64,000 nucleotides of DNA from Neobacillus nitrireducens. GTDB lineage: Bacteria > Bacillota > Bacilli > Bacillales > Cytobacillaceae. The position numbers were made by a program, and so were the translations under genes. Where the stretch lies: assembly GCF_030915405.1 (NCBI RefSeq), contig NZ_CP133262.1, positions 4,741,001 through 4,805,000 on the forward strand. Reading direction: 5' to 3'. Positions 1-8,321 of this stretch are shown one piece after another. The notes below the pieces were generated by a model, which worked only from the letters and a program-made list of their open reading frames with translations, ran no database searches and was not told where the DNA came from. Position 1 is the first letter of the stretch. Each line of letters starts with the position of its first letter.

Positions 1-381
1 ATTGAAAAGGTTGAGGATTTAAAAGGGAAAACAGTTGGAGTTCAGCTAGGTTCTATTCAAGAAGGAAAAGCACAGGAAATTAATAAGCAAATTCCTATTA
101 AAATTGAAAATCGTAACCGTATCCCAGACCTTATTCAAGAAATTAAATCAGGACGTTTTGATGCAGCTATTATTGAAGATACAGTAGCAAAGGGTTATTT
201 TGAAAAAGAAAAGGAATTCAAAGGATTTACTCTTAGTGATAATCCAGAAGAAGCAGGTTCAGCCATCGCATTCCCTAAGAACAGTGATTTAACCGAAAAG
301 TTCAACAATGAATTAAAGAACATGAAAGAAAACGGTGAATTACAAAAATTGATTGTTAAATGGTTTGGTGGGGAAAAGTAA
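1..381 (+). CDS. artP: amino-acid ABC transporter substrate-binding protein, C-terminal part
   Basis: The frame is open from the window edge and stops with TAA at 379-381, giving 126 residues of the C-terminal lobe of a family 3 (SBP_bac_3) extracellular solute-binding protein. Visible family features are VGVQLGSIQE near the start, the ligand-loop segment FDAAIIEDTVAKGY, AFPKNSDLTEKFN and the closing LQKLIVKWFGG. Such lipoproteins capture a polar amino acid outside the membrane and pass it to the permease. The permease and ATPase follow directly, in the order of B. subtilis artPQR. Arginine specificity is inferred from synteny only. The N-terminus and lipobox lie outside the window. Confidence 0.9.
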   Translation: MEKVEDLKGKTVGVQLGSIQEGKAQEINKQIPIKIENRNRIPDLIQEIKSGRFDAAIIEDTVAKGYFEKEKEFKGFTLSDNPEEAGSAIAFPKNSDLTEKFNNELKNMKENGELQKLIVKWFGGEK

Positions 382-394
382 TGCAACATTACCT

Positions 395-427
395 AGAGAC
401 GTTCACTCTGAACGTCTCTAAGATTTT
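395..427 (+). terminator. intercistronic hairpin between artP and artQ
   Basis: A perfect 10-bp stem (395-404 with 410-419, loop ACTCT) is followed by a T-rich stretch. Placed between the binding-protein gene and the permease gene, it probably lowers downstream transcription or protects the 3' end, so that binding protein is made in excess, as is common in ABC importer operons. Confidence 0.7.
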
Positions 428-460
428 TATTCTTATTCTTATAGAGAGGACGGATGATGA

Positions 461-1120
461 ATGAACTTAGACTTTACTCAATTCATTCCCTCCATGCCAT
501 ATATTTTAAAAGGTATTTTAGTTACCCTTCAGATTGTTATCTTAGCGGGGATATTGGGGTTTGTATTAGGGATTATCTTATCTTTATTTAAAATTAGTTC
601 GATTAAAATTCTAAACTGGCTTGCTGACTTGTATACTTCGATTTTCCGGGGTACACCGCTTGTTTTACAGTTAATGCTGATTTATTATGGATCACCGCAG
701 ATTATTGGTTATCAAATCGAGCCATATACAGCTGCGATTTTATCATTTGCTCTTAATTCAGGGGCCTATATATCAGAGATTATCCGAGCAGGAATTCTTG
801 CCGTTGATAAGGGACAGCAGGAAGCAGCAATGGCGTTAGGTGTTCCATACGGAAAAATGATGTGGGACATCATTCTTCCTCAGGCCCTGAAGAATATACT
901 ACCAGCCTTAATGAATGAATTTATCACACTGACAAAGGAATCAGCGATTGTTACAACAATCGGTGTTATGGATATTATGCGCCGTTCCTACCAGGTAGGG
1001 GCAGAAAATTACTCCTTTTTCGAACCGCTTTTAATTGCCGGATTAATTTATTACCTAATGGTTATCACGTTAACTTTCTTAGGAAAAGCGCTTGAGAGGA
1101 GAATGAGACGCAGTGATTAA
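461..1120 (+). CDS. artQ: amino-acid ABC transporter permease
   Basis: A 219-aa inner-membrane permease of the HisM/GlnP type. It has about five hydrophobic segments, and the cytoplasmic EAA loop reads [23 protein letters not shown] at about residues 127-149, which docks on the ATPase. [16 protein letters not shown] at about 63-78 is typical of polar amino-acid permeases. ATG at 461 follows an AGAGAGGA ribosome site. It overlaps the ATPase gene by 8 bp, so the two are translationally coupled. It completes the importer with artP and artR. Confidence 0.93.
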   Translation: MNLDFTQFIPSMPYILKGILVTLQIVILAGILGFVLGIILSLFKISSIKILNWLADLYTSIFRGTPLVLQLMLIYYGSPQIIGYQIEPYTAAILSFALNSGAYISEIIRAGILAVDKGQQEAAMALGVPYGKMMWDIILPQALKNILPALMNEFITLTKESAIVTTIGVMDIMRRSYQVGAENYSFFEPLLIAGLIYYLMVITLTFLGKALERRMRRSD

Positions 1121-1835
1121 GGTAGAGGATTTGCACAAAAATTATGGAAAGCTTGAAGTATTAAAAGGAATCTCGACTAACATAAAAGCAGGGGAAGTTG
1201 TCGCCATAATTGGACCTTCAGGCTCTGGAAAGTCGACCTTTCTACGCTGCATGAACGTTCTCGAGAACGCAACTAGCGGTAGAATCTGGGTAGGAGATCA
1301 TGAGCTGACCGATAAAAAAACAAATATCATGAAGGTCCGCCAAAATGTAGGGATGGTCTTTCAACACTTTCATTTATTCCCTCATAAAACAGTCCTACAA
1401 AACCTTACCTATGCACCAATGAAGGTAAAAGGATTGTCTAAGGACCAGGCGGAGAAGATTGCCTATGAACTGTTAGAACAAGTGGGTCTGACGGAAAAAG
1501 CAGGTGAATATCCAACAAGGTTATCCGGAGGGCAAAAGCAACGGGTGGCGATTGCACGTGCCCTAGCGATGCAGCCCGAAGTGATGCTTTTTGATGAACC
1601 CACTTCCGCGCTAGACCCTGAAATGGTAAAAGAGGTGTTGGAGGTTATGAAATCACTTGCCCATACCGGAATGACCATGGCAATTGTAACGCATGAAATG
1701 GGGTTTGCTAGAGAGGTTGCAGACAGGGTCTTGTTCTTAGATGGTGGAGTGCTAGTAGAAGATGCCCCTCCAGAAGAATTTTTTACTAAGCCAAAGAGCC
1801 AGCGGGCACAAGATTTCTTGCAAAAAATGCTTTAA
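1113..1835 (+). CDS. artR: amino-acid ABC transporter ATP-binding protein
   Basis: A 240-aa ABC ATPase energising the importer. Walker [10 protein letters not shown] is at about 34-42, the Q-loop [16 protein letters not shown] follows, the signature [16 protein letters not shown] is at about 137, Walker [14 protein letters not shown] is next, and the switch histidine lies in IVTHEMGFA. The closest type is GlnQ/ArtR. The GTG start at 1113 overlaps the end of artQ, with GAGAGGAGAATGAG upstream as ribosome site. It is the last gene of the artPQR unit; a terminator follows. Confidence 0.95.
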   Translation: MIKVEDLHKNYGKLEVLKGISTNIKAGEVVAIIGPSGSGKSTFLRCMNVLENATSGRIWVGDHELTDKKTNIMKVRQNVGMVFQHFHLFPHKTVLQNLTYAPMKVKGLSKDQAEKIAYELLEQVGLTEKAGEYPTRLSGGQKQRVAIARALAMQPEVMLFDEPTSALDPEMVKEVLEVMKSLAHTGMTMAIVTHEMGFAREVADRVLFLDGGVLVEDAPPEEFFTKPKSQRAQDFLQKML

Positions 1836-1847
1836 TAAGGATATGCT

Positions 1848-1880
1848 AAAGATGGTCTTATCGATCATCTTTTTATTTTT
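1848..1880 (+). terminator. terminator of artPQR
   Basis: A 10-bp stem with one G-U pair (1848-1857 with 1863-1872) is followed by a T-rich run. It lies 12 bp after the artR stop. Confidence 0.85.
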
Positions 1881-1900
1881 TTCATTTTGGGGAGATTAAT

Positions 1901-2896
1901 ATGAAATTTCGCATCGGATACAGGACGATTAAAACAGCTGTTGGAACCGCCATTTCTATTTTAATTGCTCAGAAGCTTGGACTGGCTAATTTTGCTTCTG
2001 CAGGAATATTAACCATTTTATGTATTCAGGTTACGAAGCGAAGATCACTTAGAACAGCTTGGGATCGATTTTTAGCCTGTGTATTAGCGATGCCTTTTTC
2101 GGCTTTTTTTTTTGAAGGTATCTCCTACCACCCAATTGTTATCGGGGTTATGTTGTTTTTCTTTATACCAACACTCGTGATGATGAAGGCGATGGATGGA
2201 ATTGTAACAAGCAGTGTTATTATTTTACATATCTACTTAGCAGAGAAAATAACTATGGCTATGTTTTATAATGAACTTGGAGTTATCACTATAGGTATAG
2301 GTGTGGCACTACTCATTAATCTTTATATGCCGAGCGTCGATAAAAAACTTAAAGACTACCAAAGTGAAATAGAGGCTAATTTTAAGATCATTTTCTGTGA
2401 AATGGTTCGTTATTTACGGACTGGAGCCAGTGATTGGGATGGAAAAGAGATTACAGTTAGTGCTCGTTTACTTGAAGAAGCGATAACACTTGCCCTTCAG
2501 GATGTCGAAAATCACCTTTTACGTGATGAGAATATTTATTTTCATTACTTTAATATGAGAGAAAAGCAGTTTGAAATTATTGAACGTGTTTTACCAATTA
2601 TGACCTCAATTACTCATACAGTTAAGCAAGGGCATATGGTAGCGGAGTTTTTGGAAGAACTCTCTGAAAATATTCATCCAGGAAATACAGCTCATATTTA
2701 TCTTAAAAAATTAAGAGAAATGAAAAAGGAATTTGTGGAAATGGATCTCCCGAAGACTAGAGAAGAATTTGAAACGCGGGCAGCTCTACTTCAACTAGTA
2801 AATGAAATGAACGAATATCTGATTATAAAAAGTTCATTTAAAGGTGTAAAAACTTTTTCAAAAGTGAATGAACAGAAAAAGATTGAAGCAAACTAG
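1901..2896 (+). CDS. yqjA: aromatic acid exporter family protein YqjA
   Basis: A 331-aa membrane protein. The N-terminal ~150 residues carry about five hydrophobic helices starting at GYRTIKTAVGTAISILIAQ, the pattern of the ArAE_1 (former DUF939) family. The soluble alpha-helical C-terminal half (about 155-331) corresponds to the putative aromatic acid exporter C-terminal domain. The family is related to fusaric-acid-type efflux proteins, but no substrate is known for YqjA. ATG at 1901 has GGGGAG 6 bp upstream. yqjB follows after a 23-bp gap if its TTG start is used, so the two probably form one operon. Confidence 0.85.
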   Translation: MKFRIGYRTIKTAVGTAISILIAQKLGLANFASAGILTILCIQVTKRRSLRTAWDRFLACVLAMPFSAFFFEGISYHPIVIGVMLFFFIPTLVMMKAMDGIVTSSVIILHIYLAEKITMAMFYNELGVITIGIGVALLINLYMPSVDKKLKDYQSEIEANFKIIFCEMVRYLRTGASDWDGKEITVSARLLEEAITLALQDVENHLLRDENIYFHYFNMREKQFEIIERVLPIMTSITHTVKQGHMVAEFLEELSENIHPGNTAHIYLKKLREMKKEFVEMDLPKTREEFETRAALLQLVNEMNEYLIIKSSFKGVKTFSKVNEQKKIEAN

Positions 2897-2919
2897 GGAA
2901 AAAAAGGCAGGTGGCTACT

Positions 2920-3432
2920 TTGATAAAAATCTTATCGCCAATCCTGATTACTTTTTTCCTTTCACCCCTTTGGCCATTAGGGCCAAATCCTATGCCGGGT
3001 GGCCCATTTGTTATTGTTAACAAAAGCAACAATGAAATGGCGTTTATTGATGAAAACAAAGTCCAAACGGTGGTAAGTGTAGGGACTGGTAAAACACAAG
3101 AATTAACCCCGGAAGGCCTTTTCACGATTACGGTAAAAGCAAAGGATCCTTATTTTCGGAAAGGGAATATTGCTGGTGGGGATCTGAAGAATCCTCTTGG
3201 GGCGAGATGGATAGGCTTTGATGCAAAAGGAACCGATGGTCGAACCTATGGCATCCATGGGACGAATCAGCCTGCATCCATAGGAAAATACGTCTCTCAA
3301 GGTTGTATTCGCACACAGAATGAGGTAGTTTCCTCACTTTATCCGTTCATTCCATTAGGAACAAAGGTATTAGTTATCTCTTCAAGTAAATCATTTGAGG
3401 CACTTGCCAAAGCTAGCGGCGCAATAAAATAG
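2920..3432 (+). CDS. yqjB: L,D-transpeptidase (YkuD fold), YqjB-like
   Basis: About 170 aa. A hydrophobic N-terminal segment (IKILSPILITFFLSPLWP) could act as signal or anchor. A YkuD catalytic domain follows, with the hallmark HGTNQPASIGKYVSQGCIR; the histidine and the SxGCxR cysteine are the active site. These enzymes crosslink or modify peptidoglycan peptides outside the cell. TTG at 2920 is chosen because AGGTGG lies 5 bp before it. An in-frame GTG at 2911 is possible, but its ribosome site is too close. yqjA lies directly upstream and a terminator directly downstream. Confidence 0.88.
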   Translation: MIKILSPILITFFLSPLWPLGPNPMPGGPFVIVNKSNNEMAFIDENKVQTVVSVGTGKTQELTPEGLFTITVKAKDPYFRKGNIAGGDLKNPLGARWIGFDAKGTDGRTYGIHGTNQPASIGKYVSQGCIRTQNEVVSSLYPFIPLGTKVLVISSSKSFEALAKASGAIK

Positions 3433-3437
3433 GGAAA

Positions 3438-3468
3438 GGGACTGTTCAATTGGAACAGTCCCTTTTTC
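3438..3468 (+). terminator. terminator of yqjA-yqjB
   Basis: A perfect 10-bp stem (3438-3447 with 3453-3462, loop AATTG) is followed by TTTTT just after the yqjB stop. Confidence 0.9.
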
Positions 3469-3480
3469 ATATATTTTTTA

Positions 3481-3576
3481 TTATAGAAATGCACCAATTC
3501 CTATTAGGAGAGTTGAGGCAAGCATAGCGAATAACATTAACATAACTATAATTTTTCTCGTTTTCTTACTTTTCAT
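3481..3576 (-). CDS. prli42: stressosome-associated protein Prli42
   Basis: A 31-codon gene on the minus strand. The product starts MKSKKTRKIIVMLMLFAML and ends in a hydrophobic stretch closing with GAFL. A basic N-terminus followed by one membrane helix, and the 31-residue length, match Prli42, the Listeria miniprotein that tethers the stressosome to the membrane. GGGAGG lies 8 bp upstream of the ATG, a strong ribosome site for so small a gene. It lies convergent to yqjB. The assignment rests on length, topology and sequence pattern, not on a search. Confidence 0.78.
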   Translation of the reverse strand: MKSKKTRKIIVMLMLFAMLASTLLIGIGAFL

Positions 3577-3738
3577 TATGGGTACCTCCCTTAACATTTT
3601 GGAGCTTTATATCTATTGTACAAGGAAAAACAAAAATGAACAACGGAACAACAAAGTATTTTAGGAAGGATTTATGAACTTTTTCACGAATAAGTAAATT
3701 GTCGAATTAATTTTAATATTTAGAACAGAGGGGTAAGA

Positions 3739-4170
3739 ATGATTAAAAAGGTCGACCATATTGGAATTGCTGTGAAGTCTATTGAGAAAACGCTTCCCTT
3801 TTATACGGATGTGTTAAAACTGCCATTGATAGGTATCGAAGAGGTTGGAACTCAAAAGGTAAGAGTGGCATTTTTACAGGCAGGGAGTACAAAACTTGAA
3901 TTGCTAGAGCCTATCTCGGAGGAAAGTACAATTGCCAAATTTATCGAAAAACGCGGTGAGGGCATTCATCATGTGGCACTAGGTGTGGAATCGATTGAGG
4001 AAAGAATTAAAGAAATAAAAGAAAAAGGAGTTCGTATGATCGATGACCAGCCAAGAAGCGGCGCCGGTGGAGCAGATATCGCCTTCATGCATCCAAAATC
4101 GGCAGCTGGGGTTTTATTTGAGTTATGCGAGAAGAAGGGGGATGAAGGGGTAAATGATAGACATCTATGA
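3739..4170 (+). CDS. mce: methylmalonyl-CoA epimerase (VOC family)
   Basis: A 143-aa vicinal-oxygen-chelate protein with two βαβββ units. Metal-ligand positions are visible as KVDHIGIAV (His7), EGIHHVALGV and GVLFELCE. Methylmalonyl-CoA epimerases interconvert the (R) and (S) forms in propionate and branched-chain metabolism. It corresponds to YqjC. It overlaps the downstream carboxyltransferase gene by 17 bp, which supports action on the same CoA ester pool. ATG at 3739 has GAGGGG upstream. I see no mutase gene in the window. Confidence 0.9.
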   Translation: MIKKVDHIGIAVKSIEKTLPFYTDVLKLPLIGIEEVGTQKVRVAFLQAGSTKLELLEPISEESTIAKFIEKRGEGIHHVALGVESIEERIKEIKEKGVRMIDDQPRSGAGGADIAFMHPKSAAGVLFELCEKKGDEGVNDRHL

Positions 4171-5704
4171 AAAAATAAATGAATTGTATGATAAACGTCG
4201 CGAGGTTGAACTGGGTGGTGGTGATGAGCGAATTGATAAGCAGCATGAAAAGGGCAAATTGACTGCTAGAGAAAGAATCGAACTATTAGTAGACAAAGGC
4301 TCGTTTTTTGAATTGAATCCTTTCATTGAGCACCGGACCAATGATTTTGGTCTTGATGAACAAAAGGGCCCCGGGGATGGGGTTGTGACCGGTTTTGGGA
4401 AGGTAAACGGCCGTCCCGTCTATCTTTTTTCGCAGGATTTTACTGTTTTTGGCGGTGCATTAGGGGAAATGCATGCCAAGAAGATTGCTAATGTGATGGA
4501 TTTAGCTGCGAAAAATGGAGCACCTTTTATTGGCCTAAATGATTCGGGCGGAGCGCGCATTCAAGAGGGCGTCGTTTCGTTAGATGGATACGGGCATATT
4601 TTTTACCGAAATGCCATTTATTCGGGTGTCATTCCGCAAATTTCGGTGATTTTAGGTCCGTGTGCAGGTGGAGCCGTCTATTCACCTGCTATTACTGATT
4701 TTGTGTTTATGGTTGAAAAAACGAGTCAAATGTTTATTACCGGACCTAAAGTCATCGAAACCGTGACAGGTGAGAAAATATCAGCTGAAGAATTGGGCGG
4801 TGCAAATGTCCATAGTTCAATCAGTGGAAATGCTCATTTTCATTCCGATTCAGAAGTTGAGGTATTACAAAACGTCCGCAGGCTATTGAGTTATCTTCCA
4901 CAGAATAATGAAGAGAAGCCACCTAGAGTTGAGGTACAAGAGGACGAGGATTATCGACCAGATTTAATGGATGTGATTCCGTTCGATACGGTACGACCTT
5001 ATGATGTCCGAAAGGTAATTGAGCATGTTGTTGACGAGGATTCTTTCATGGAAATTCATAGGGATTTTGCTAGAAATATAGTTGTTGGCTTTGCTCGGGT
5101 CAAAGGCGAATCAGTCGGCCTTGTCTGTAATCAGCCAAAAGTGATGGCAGGAGGATTGGATATCGATTCGTCTGATAAGGCGGCTCGATTTATCAGAACC
5201 TGTGATTCTTTTAATATCCCAATCATAACGTTTGAAGATGTTACTGGCTTCTTCCCGGGTGTTAAACAGGAACACGGGGGAATCATTCGCCACGGGGCTA
5301 AAATATTATTTGCCTATTCCGAGGCGACCGTGCCGAAGTTGACGGTTATTCTAAGAAAAGCTTATGGTGGTGCCTATGTGGCGTTAAACAGTAAGTCTAT
5401 TGGTGCTGACTTGGTATTTGCCTGGCCCAATGCGGAAATAGCTGTTATGGGTCCCCAAGGGGCAGCTAATATCATTTTTGCTAAGGATATTAATAATAGC
5501 GAAAATCCTGAACTTACAAGGCAGCAAAAAATCGATGAATACCGTGAAAAGTTTGCCAATCCCTATGTGGCAGCAAGCAGAGGCATGGTTGATGATGTCA
5601 TCGATCCACGAGAAACCAGAATGAAGATTGTTCAAGGATTAGAAATGCTTAGAAACAAAAAAGAGTCAAGACCATATAAAAAGCATGGAAATATCCCGCT
5701 GTAA
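4154..5704 (+). CDS. yqjD: acyl-CoA carboxylase carboxyltransferase subunit
   Basis: A 516-aa crotonase-like carboxyltransferase of the propionyl-CoA carboxylase beta / methylmalonyl-CoA decarboxylase alpha type. The N-terminal half has KLTARERIELLVDKGSF and NDSGGARIQEG; the C-terminal half has DVTGFFPGVKQEHGGIIRHGAK and KAYGGAYVALNSK, the two oxyanion-hole regions. It moves a carboxyl group between biotin and an acyl-CoA. No biotin carboxylase or carrier gene lies nearby, so the partner must be encoded elsewhere. It is coupled to the epimerase gene. Confidence 0.92.
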   Translation: MIDIYEKINELYDKRREVELGGGDERIDKQHEKGKLTARERIELLVDKGSFFELNPFIEHRTNDFGLDEQKGPGDGVVTGFGKVNGRPVYLFSQDFTVFGGALGEMHAKKIANVMDLAAKNGAPFIGLNDSGGARIQEGVVSLDGYGHIFYRNAIYSGVIPQISVILGPCAGGAVYSPAITDFVFMVEKTSQMFITGPKVIETVTGEKISAEELGGANVHSSISGNAHFHSDSEVEVLQNVRRLLSYLPQNNEEKPPRVEVQEDEDYRPDLMDVIPFDTVRPYDVRKVIEHVVDEDSFMEIHRDFARNIVVGFARVKGESVGLVCNQPKVMAGGLDIDSSDKAARFIRTCDSFNIPIITFEDVTGFFPGVKQEHGGIIRHGAKILFAYSEATVPKLTVILRKAYGGAYVALNSKSIGADLVFAWPNAEIAVMGPQGAANIIFAKDINNSENPELTRQQKIDEYREKFANPYVAASRGMVDDVIDPRETRMKIVQGLEMLRNKKESRPYKKHGNIPL

Positions 5705-5798
5705 ATCAAAACCAATTAGCCAACTCCCTTTCATTTGATGATACATTTATTAAAAGGTATACTGATATAGTGAGTACATAATTGGAGGGTTCAATAGA

Positions 5799-6920
5799 AT
5801 GGTTAATCAGGAGCGTCTTTTGAATGAATTTTTGGAACTTGTGCAAATTGACTCAGAAACGAAATTTGAAACAGAAATTGCAAAAGTATTAAAACAAAAA
5901 TTTACTGAGCTTGGTCTCGAAGTTTTTGAAGATGATACGACCTCTGTGACAGGACATGGGGCAGGCAATTTAGTTTGTACATTAGCAGCAACTAAAGAGG
6001 GTGTGGACCCGATTTATTTTACTTGCCATATGGATACAGTTACACCAGCAAAGGGTGTAAAACCATCGATTAAAGATGGCTATGTGGTTACTGATGGCAC
6101 GACGATTTTGGGGGCAGATGATAAAACAGGTATTTCTGTCATGCTAGAAACCATTCGTCAATTAAAAGAACAGAATCTTCCGCATGGTTTGATTCAATTT
6201 GTCATCACCGTTGGGGAAGAATCAGGTCTTGTCGGTGCAAAAGCGCTTGATCCTTCATTGATGAAAGCAAAATTTGGCTATGCCCTTGATAGCGATGGCT
6301 TAGTTGGTAACATAGTTGTAGCTGCGCCCACACAAGCAAAGGTAAAAACCGTTATTTATGGGAAAACAGCTCATGCTGGTGTAGCACCTGAAAAAGGGGT
6401 CTCTGCGATTACGACTGCAGCAAAATCGATTGCAAGGATGCCGTTAGGAAGAATTGACCACGAGACAACGGCAAACATTGGCCGCTTTGAAGGTGGTCAG
6501 GCAACCAATATCGTTTGTGACCGTGTCGATATTTTGGCGGAAGCACGTTCACTTATCCCTGAAAAGATGCAGGCTCAAGTCAGCAAAATGAAGGAAGCAT
6601 TTGAAACGGTTGCAGCAGAAATGGGCGGCAGAGCCGAAGTGAATGTGGAAGTCATGTATCCTGGCTTTAAATTTGCTGAAGGAGATCATGTTGTGGAAGT
6701 CGCTCGCAAGGCTGCGGCAAAAATCGGTCGCAGCTGCGAATTGCAGCATAGCGGAGGCGGCAGTGATGCCAACGTATTTGCCGGCTTTAACATTCCAACA
6801 GTTAACCTTGCTGTCGGTTATGAAGAAATTCATACAACTAACGAACGGATGCCAGTAGAAGAATTGTACAAGCTAGCTGAAATGACACTTGCCATTATCG
6901 AAGAAGTGGCCAATCAATAA
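5799..6920 (+). CDS. yqjE: M20 family metallopeptidase, PepT-like (YqjE)
   Basis: A 373-aa cytosolic zinc exopeptidase of the PepT-like M20 group. Metal and catalytic motifs appear in order: CHMDTVTP at about 75, ILGADDKTGIS at about 104, VGEESGLVGAKAL at about 141, the dimerisation insert starting KTAHAGVAPEKG, and the C-terminal HTTNERM histidine. The B. subtilis orthologue is YqjE, usually described as a tripeptidase-like enzyme. GGAGGG lies 10 bp before ATG 5799. A hairpin terminator follows immediately. Confidence 0.9.
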   Translation: MVNQERLLNEFLELVQIDSETKFETEIAKVLKQKFTELGLEVFEDDTTSVTGHGAGNLVCTLAATKEGVDPIYFTCHMDTVTPAKGVKPSIKDGYVVTDGTTILGADDKTGISVMLETIRQLKEQNLPHGLIQFVITVGEESGLVGAKALDPSLMKAKFGYALDSDGLVGNIVVAAPTQAKVKTVIYGKTAHAGVAPEKGVSAITTAAKSIARMPLGRIDHETTANIGRFEGGQATNIVCDRVDILAEARSLIPEKMQAQVSKMKEAFETVAAEMGGRAEVNVEVMYPGFKFAEGDHVVEVARKAAAKIGRSCELQHSGGGSDANVFAGFNIPTVNLAVGYEEIHTTNERMPVEELYKLAEMTLAIIEEVANQ

Positions 6921-6928
6921 TACTTTGT

Positions 6929-6960
6929 AAGGAGAACCTAACTGATGGTTCTCCTTTTTG
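6929..6960 (+). terminator. terminator of yqjE
   Basis: A 10-bp perfect stem (6929-6938 with 6947-6956) is followed by a T run, 9 bp after the stop codon. Confidence 0.88.
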
Positions 6961-6999
6961 ATATAATTAGCGATGAAACTGTATTGAGGAAGTGCCGGC

Positions 7000-8277
7000 G
7001 TGAAGGAAATGTATCCTAAAAATGGAAAGGTTATTTTACATGTTGATATGAACAGCTTTTACGCATCGGTTGAAATGGCTTATGACCCTAAGCTTAAAGG
7101 TAAACCACTTGCGATTGCAGGAAATGTTGAGGAGCGAAGAGGAATCATAGTTACCTGCAGCTATGAGGCGAGAAAATTTGGTGTGAAAACCACGATGCCT
7201 CTGTGGGAAGCGAGAAAACTTTGTCCGCAGTTAGTCGTCATGAAGCCAAATTTTGAACGTTATCGTGCCGTTTCCCTTGCGATGTTTGAAATTCTTAGGC
7301 ATTATACTGACCTTGTTGAGCCTGTTTCGATTGACGAAGGTTACTTAGATATAACGGAAAGCTTTGAATTCGGCAGTCCGATAGAAATTGCCGAAAGTAT
7401 TCAAAAAAGGATTCATGAACAACTAGATATACCTTGCAGTATTGGGATCGCTCCAAATAAGTTTTTAGCAAAAACGGCATCAGACATGAAAAAGCCAATG
7501 GGGATTACCGTTCTTCGAAAGCGTGATATACCGAAAGTCCTTTGGCCCTTGAACACGAACGAAATGCATGGTGTTGGAAAAAAGACATCCGAAAAGTTAG
7601 CGTCTATTGGGATTCACACAATTGGTGATTTAGCAAATGGCAATGAACTTCAACTTAAAACGCTTCTTGGCATTAATGGAATTCGATTAAAAGAAAGAGC
7701 CAATGGGATGGATCATCGCCCTGTTGATCCGGAATCGATTGAAGAATTTAAAAGTATCGGCAATTCAACGACCCTGCCTAAGGACGTTAGTAATCAACTT
7801 GAACTTTTCCATGTGTTAGAATCACTAGCTGAAACGGTTTCTGTAAGGCTGAAGCGAAAGAAGGTCCTTGCGTCTACGCTCGGTATAACGATACGTTATA
7901 AAGATCGAAAGACGATTACGAGAAGTAAAAAACTTACTAACCCAATCGATCATAAAGAAGATCTTTCATCGTTTGCAAAGCAACTTTTTCTAAAATCATG
8001 GAATGGAGACCCGATACGATTGTTGGGAATCACAGGCACTGATTTAGTGGATTCTGACCATGCCTATAAACAGTTAGATTTATTTTCCTATGAAAAGGAT
8101 GCGAAAAAAGAACCGTTACTAAATACGATTTCTAGTCTTCGTGAAAAGTACGGGAAGAGTATCATAGAAAATGCAGGGGCGCACCAAACGGACGGTTCTC
8201 AAAATATCGGAACAGGAACGAGCTTTAATAAAGATTTTCTCCGAACCTTTCCTAATAAAAATGAGGATCCAGATTAA
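7000..8277 (+). CDS. dinB: DNA polymerase IV (Y family)
   Basis: A 425-aa translesion polymerase. The palm motif VDMNSFYASVE supplies the first metal aspartate at about residue 16, and PVSIDEGYLDIT supplies the second acidic pair. A helix-hairpin-helix thumb (MHGVGKKTSEKLASIGI) and a C-terminal little-finger domain follow; LDLF near the C-terminus (KQLDLFSYE) resembles a sliding-clamp-binding motif. It corresponds to YqjH/PolY1. GTG at 7000 has GAGGA 10 bp upstream. No LexA box is evident in front of it, unlike the second Y polymerase at 19615. Confidence 0.93.
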   Translation: MKEMYPKNGKVILHVDMNSFYASVEMAYDPKLKGKPLAIAGNVEERRGIIVTCSYEARKFGVKTTMPLWEARKLCPQLVVMKPNFERYRAVSLAMFEILRHYTDLVEPVSIDEGYLDITESFEFGSPIEIAESIQKRIHEQLDIPCSIGIAPNKFLAKTASDMKKPMGITVLRKRDIPKVLWPLNTNEMHGVGKKTSEKLASIGIHTIGDLANGNELQLKTLLGINGIRLKERANGMDHRPVDPESIEEFKSIGNSTTLPKDVSNQLELFHVLESLAETVSVRLKRKKVLASTLGITIRYKDRKTITRSKKLTNPIDHKEDLSSFAKQLFLKSWNGDPIRLLGITGTDLVDSDHAYKQLDLFSYEKDAKKEPLLNTISSLREKYGKSIIENAGAHQTDGSQNIGTGTSFNKDFLRTFPNKNEDPD

Positions 8278-8282
8278 AAAAG

Positions 8283-8316
8283 CACCACTTTGCTGTCAAA
8301 ACAAAGTGGTGTTTTT
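8283..8316. terminator. bidirectional terminator between dinB and zwf
   Basis: A 10-bp stem (8283-8292 with 8302-8311) has T runs on both sides, so it can end dinB on the plus strand and zwf on the minus strand. Confidence 0.88.
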
Positions 8317-8321
8317 GATAT

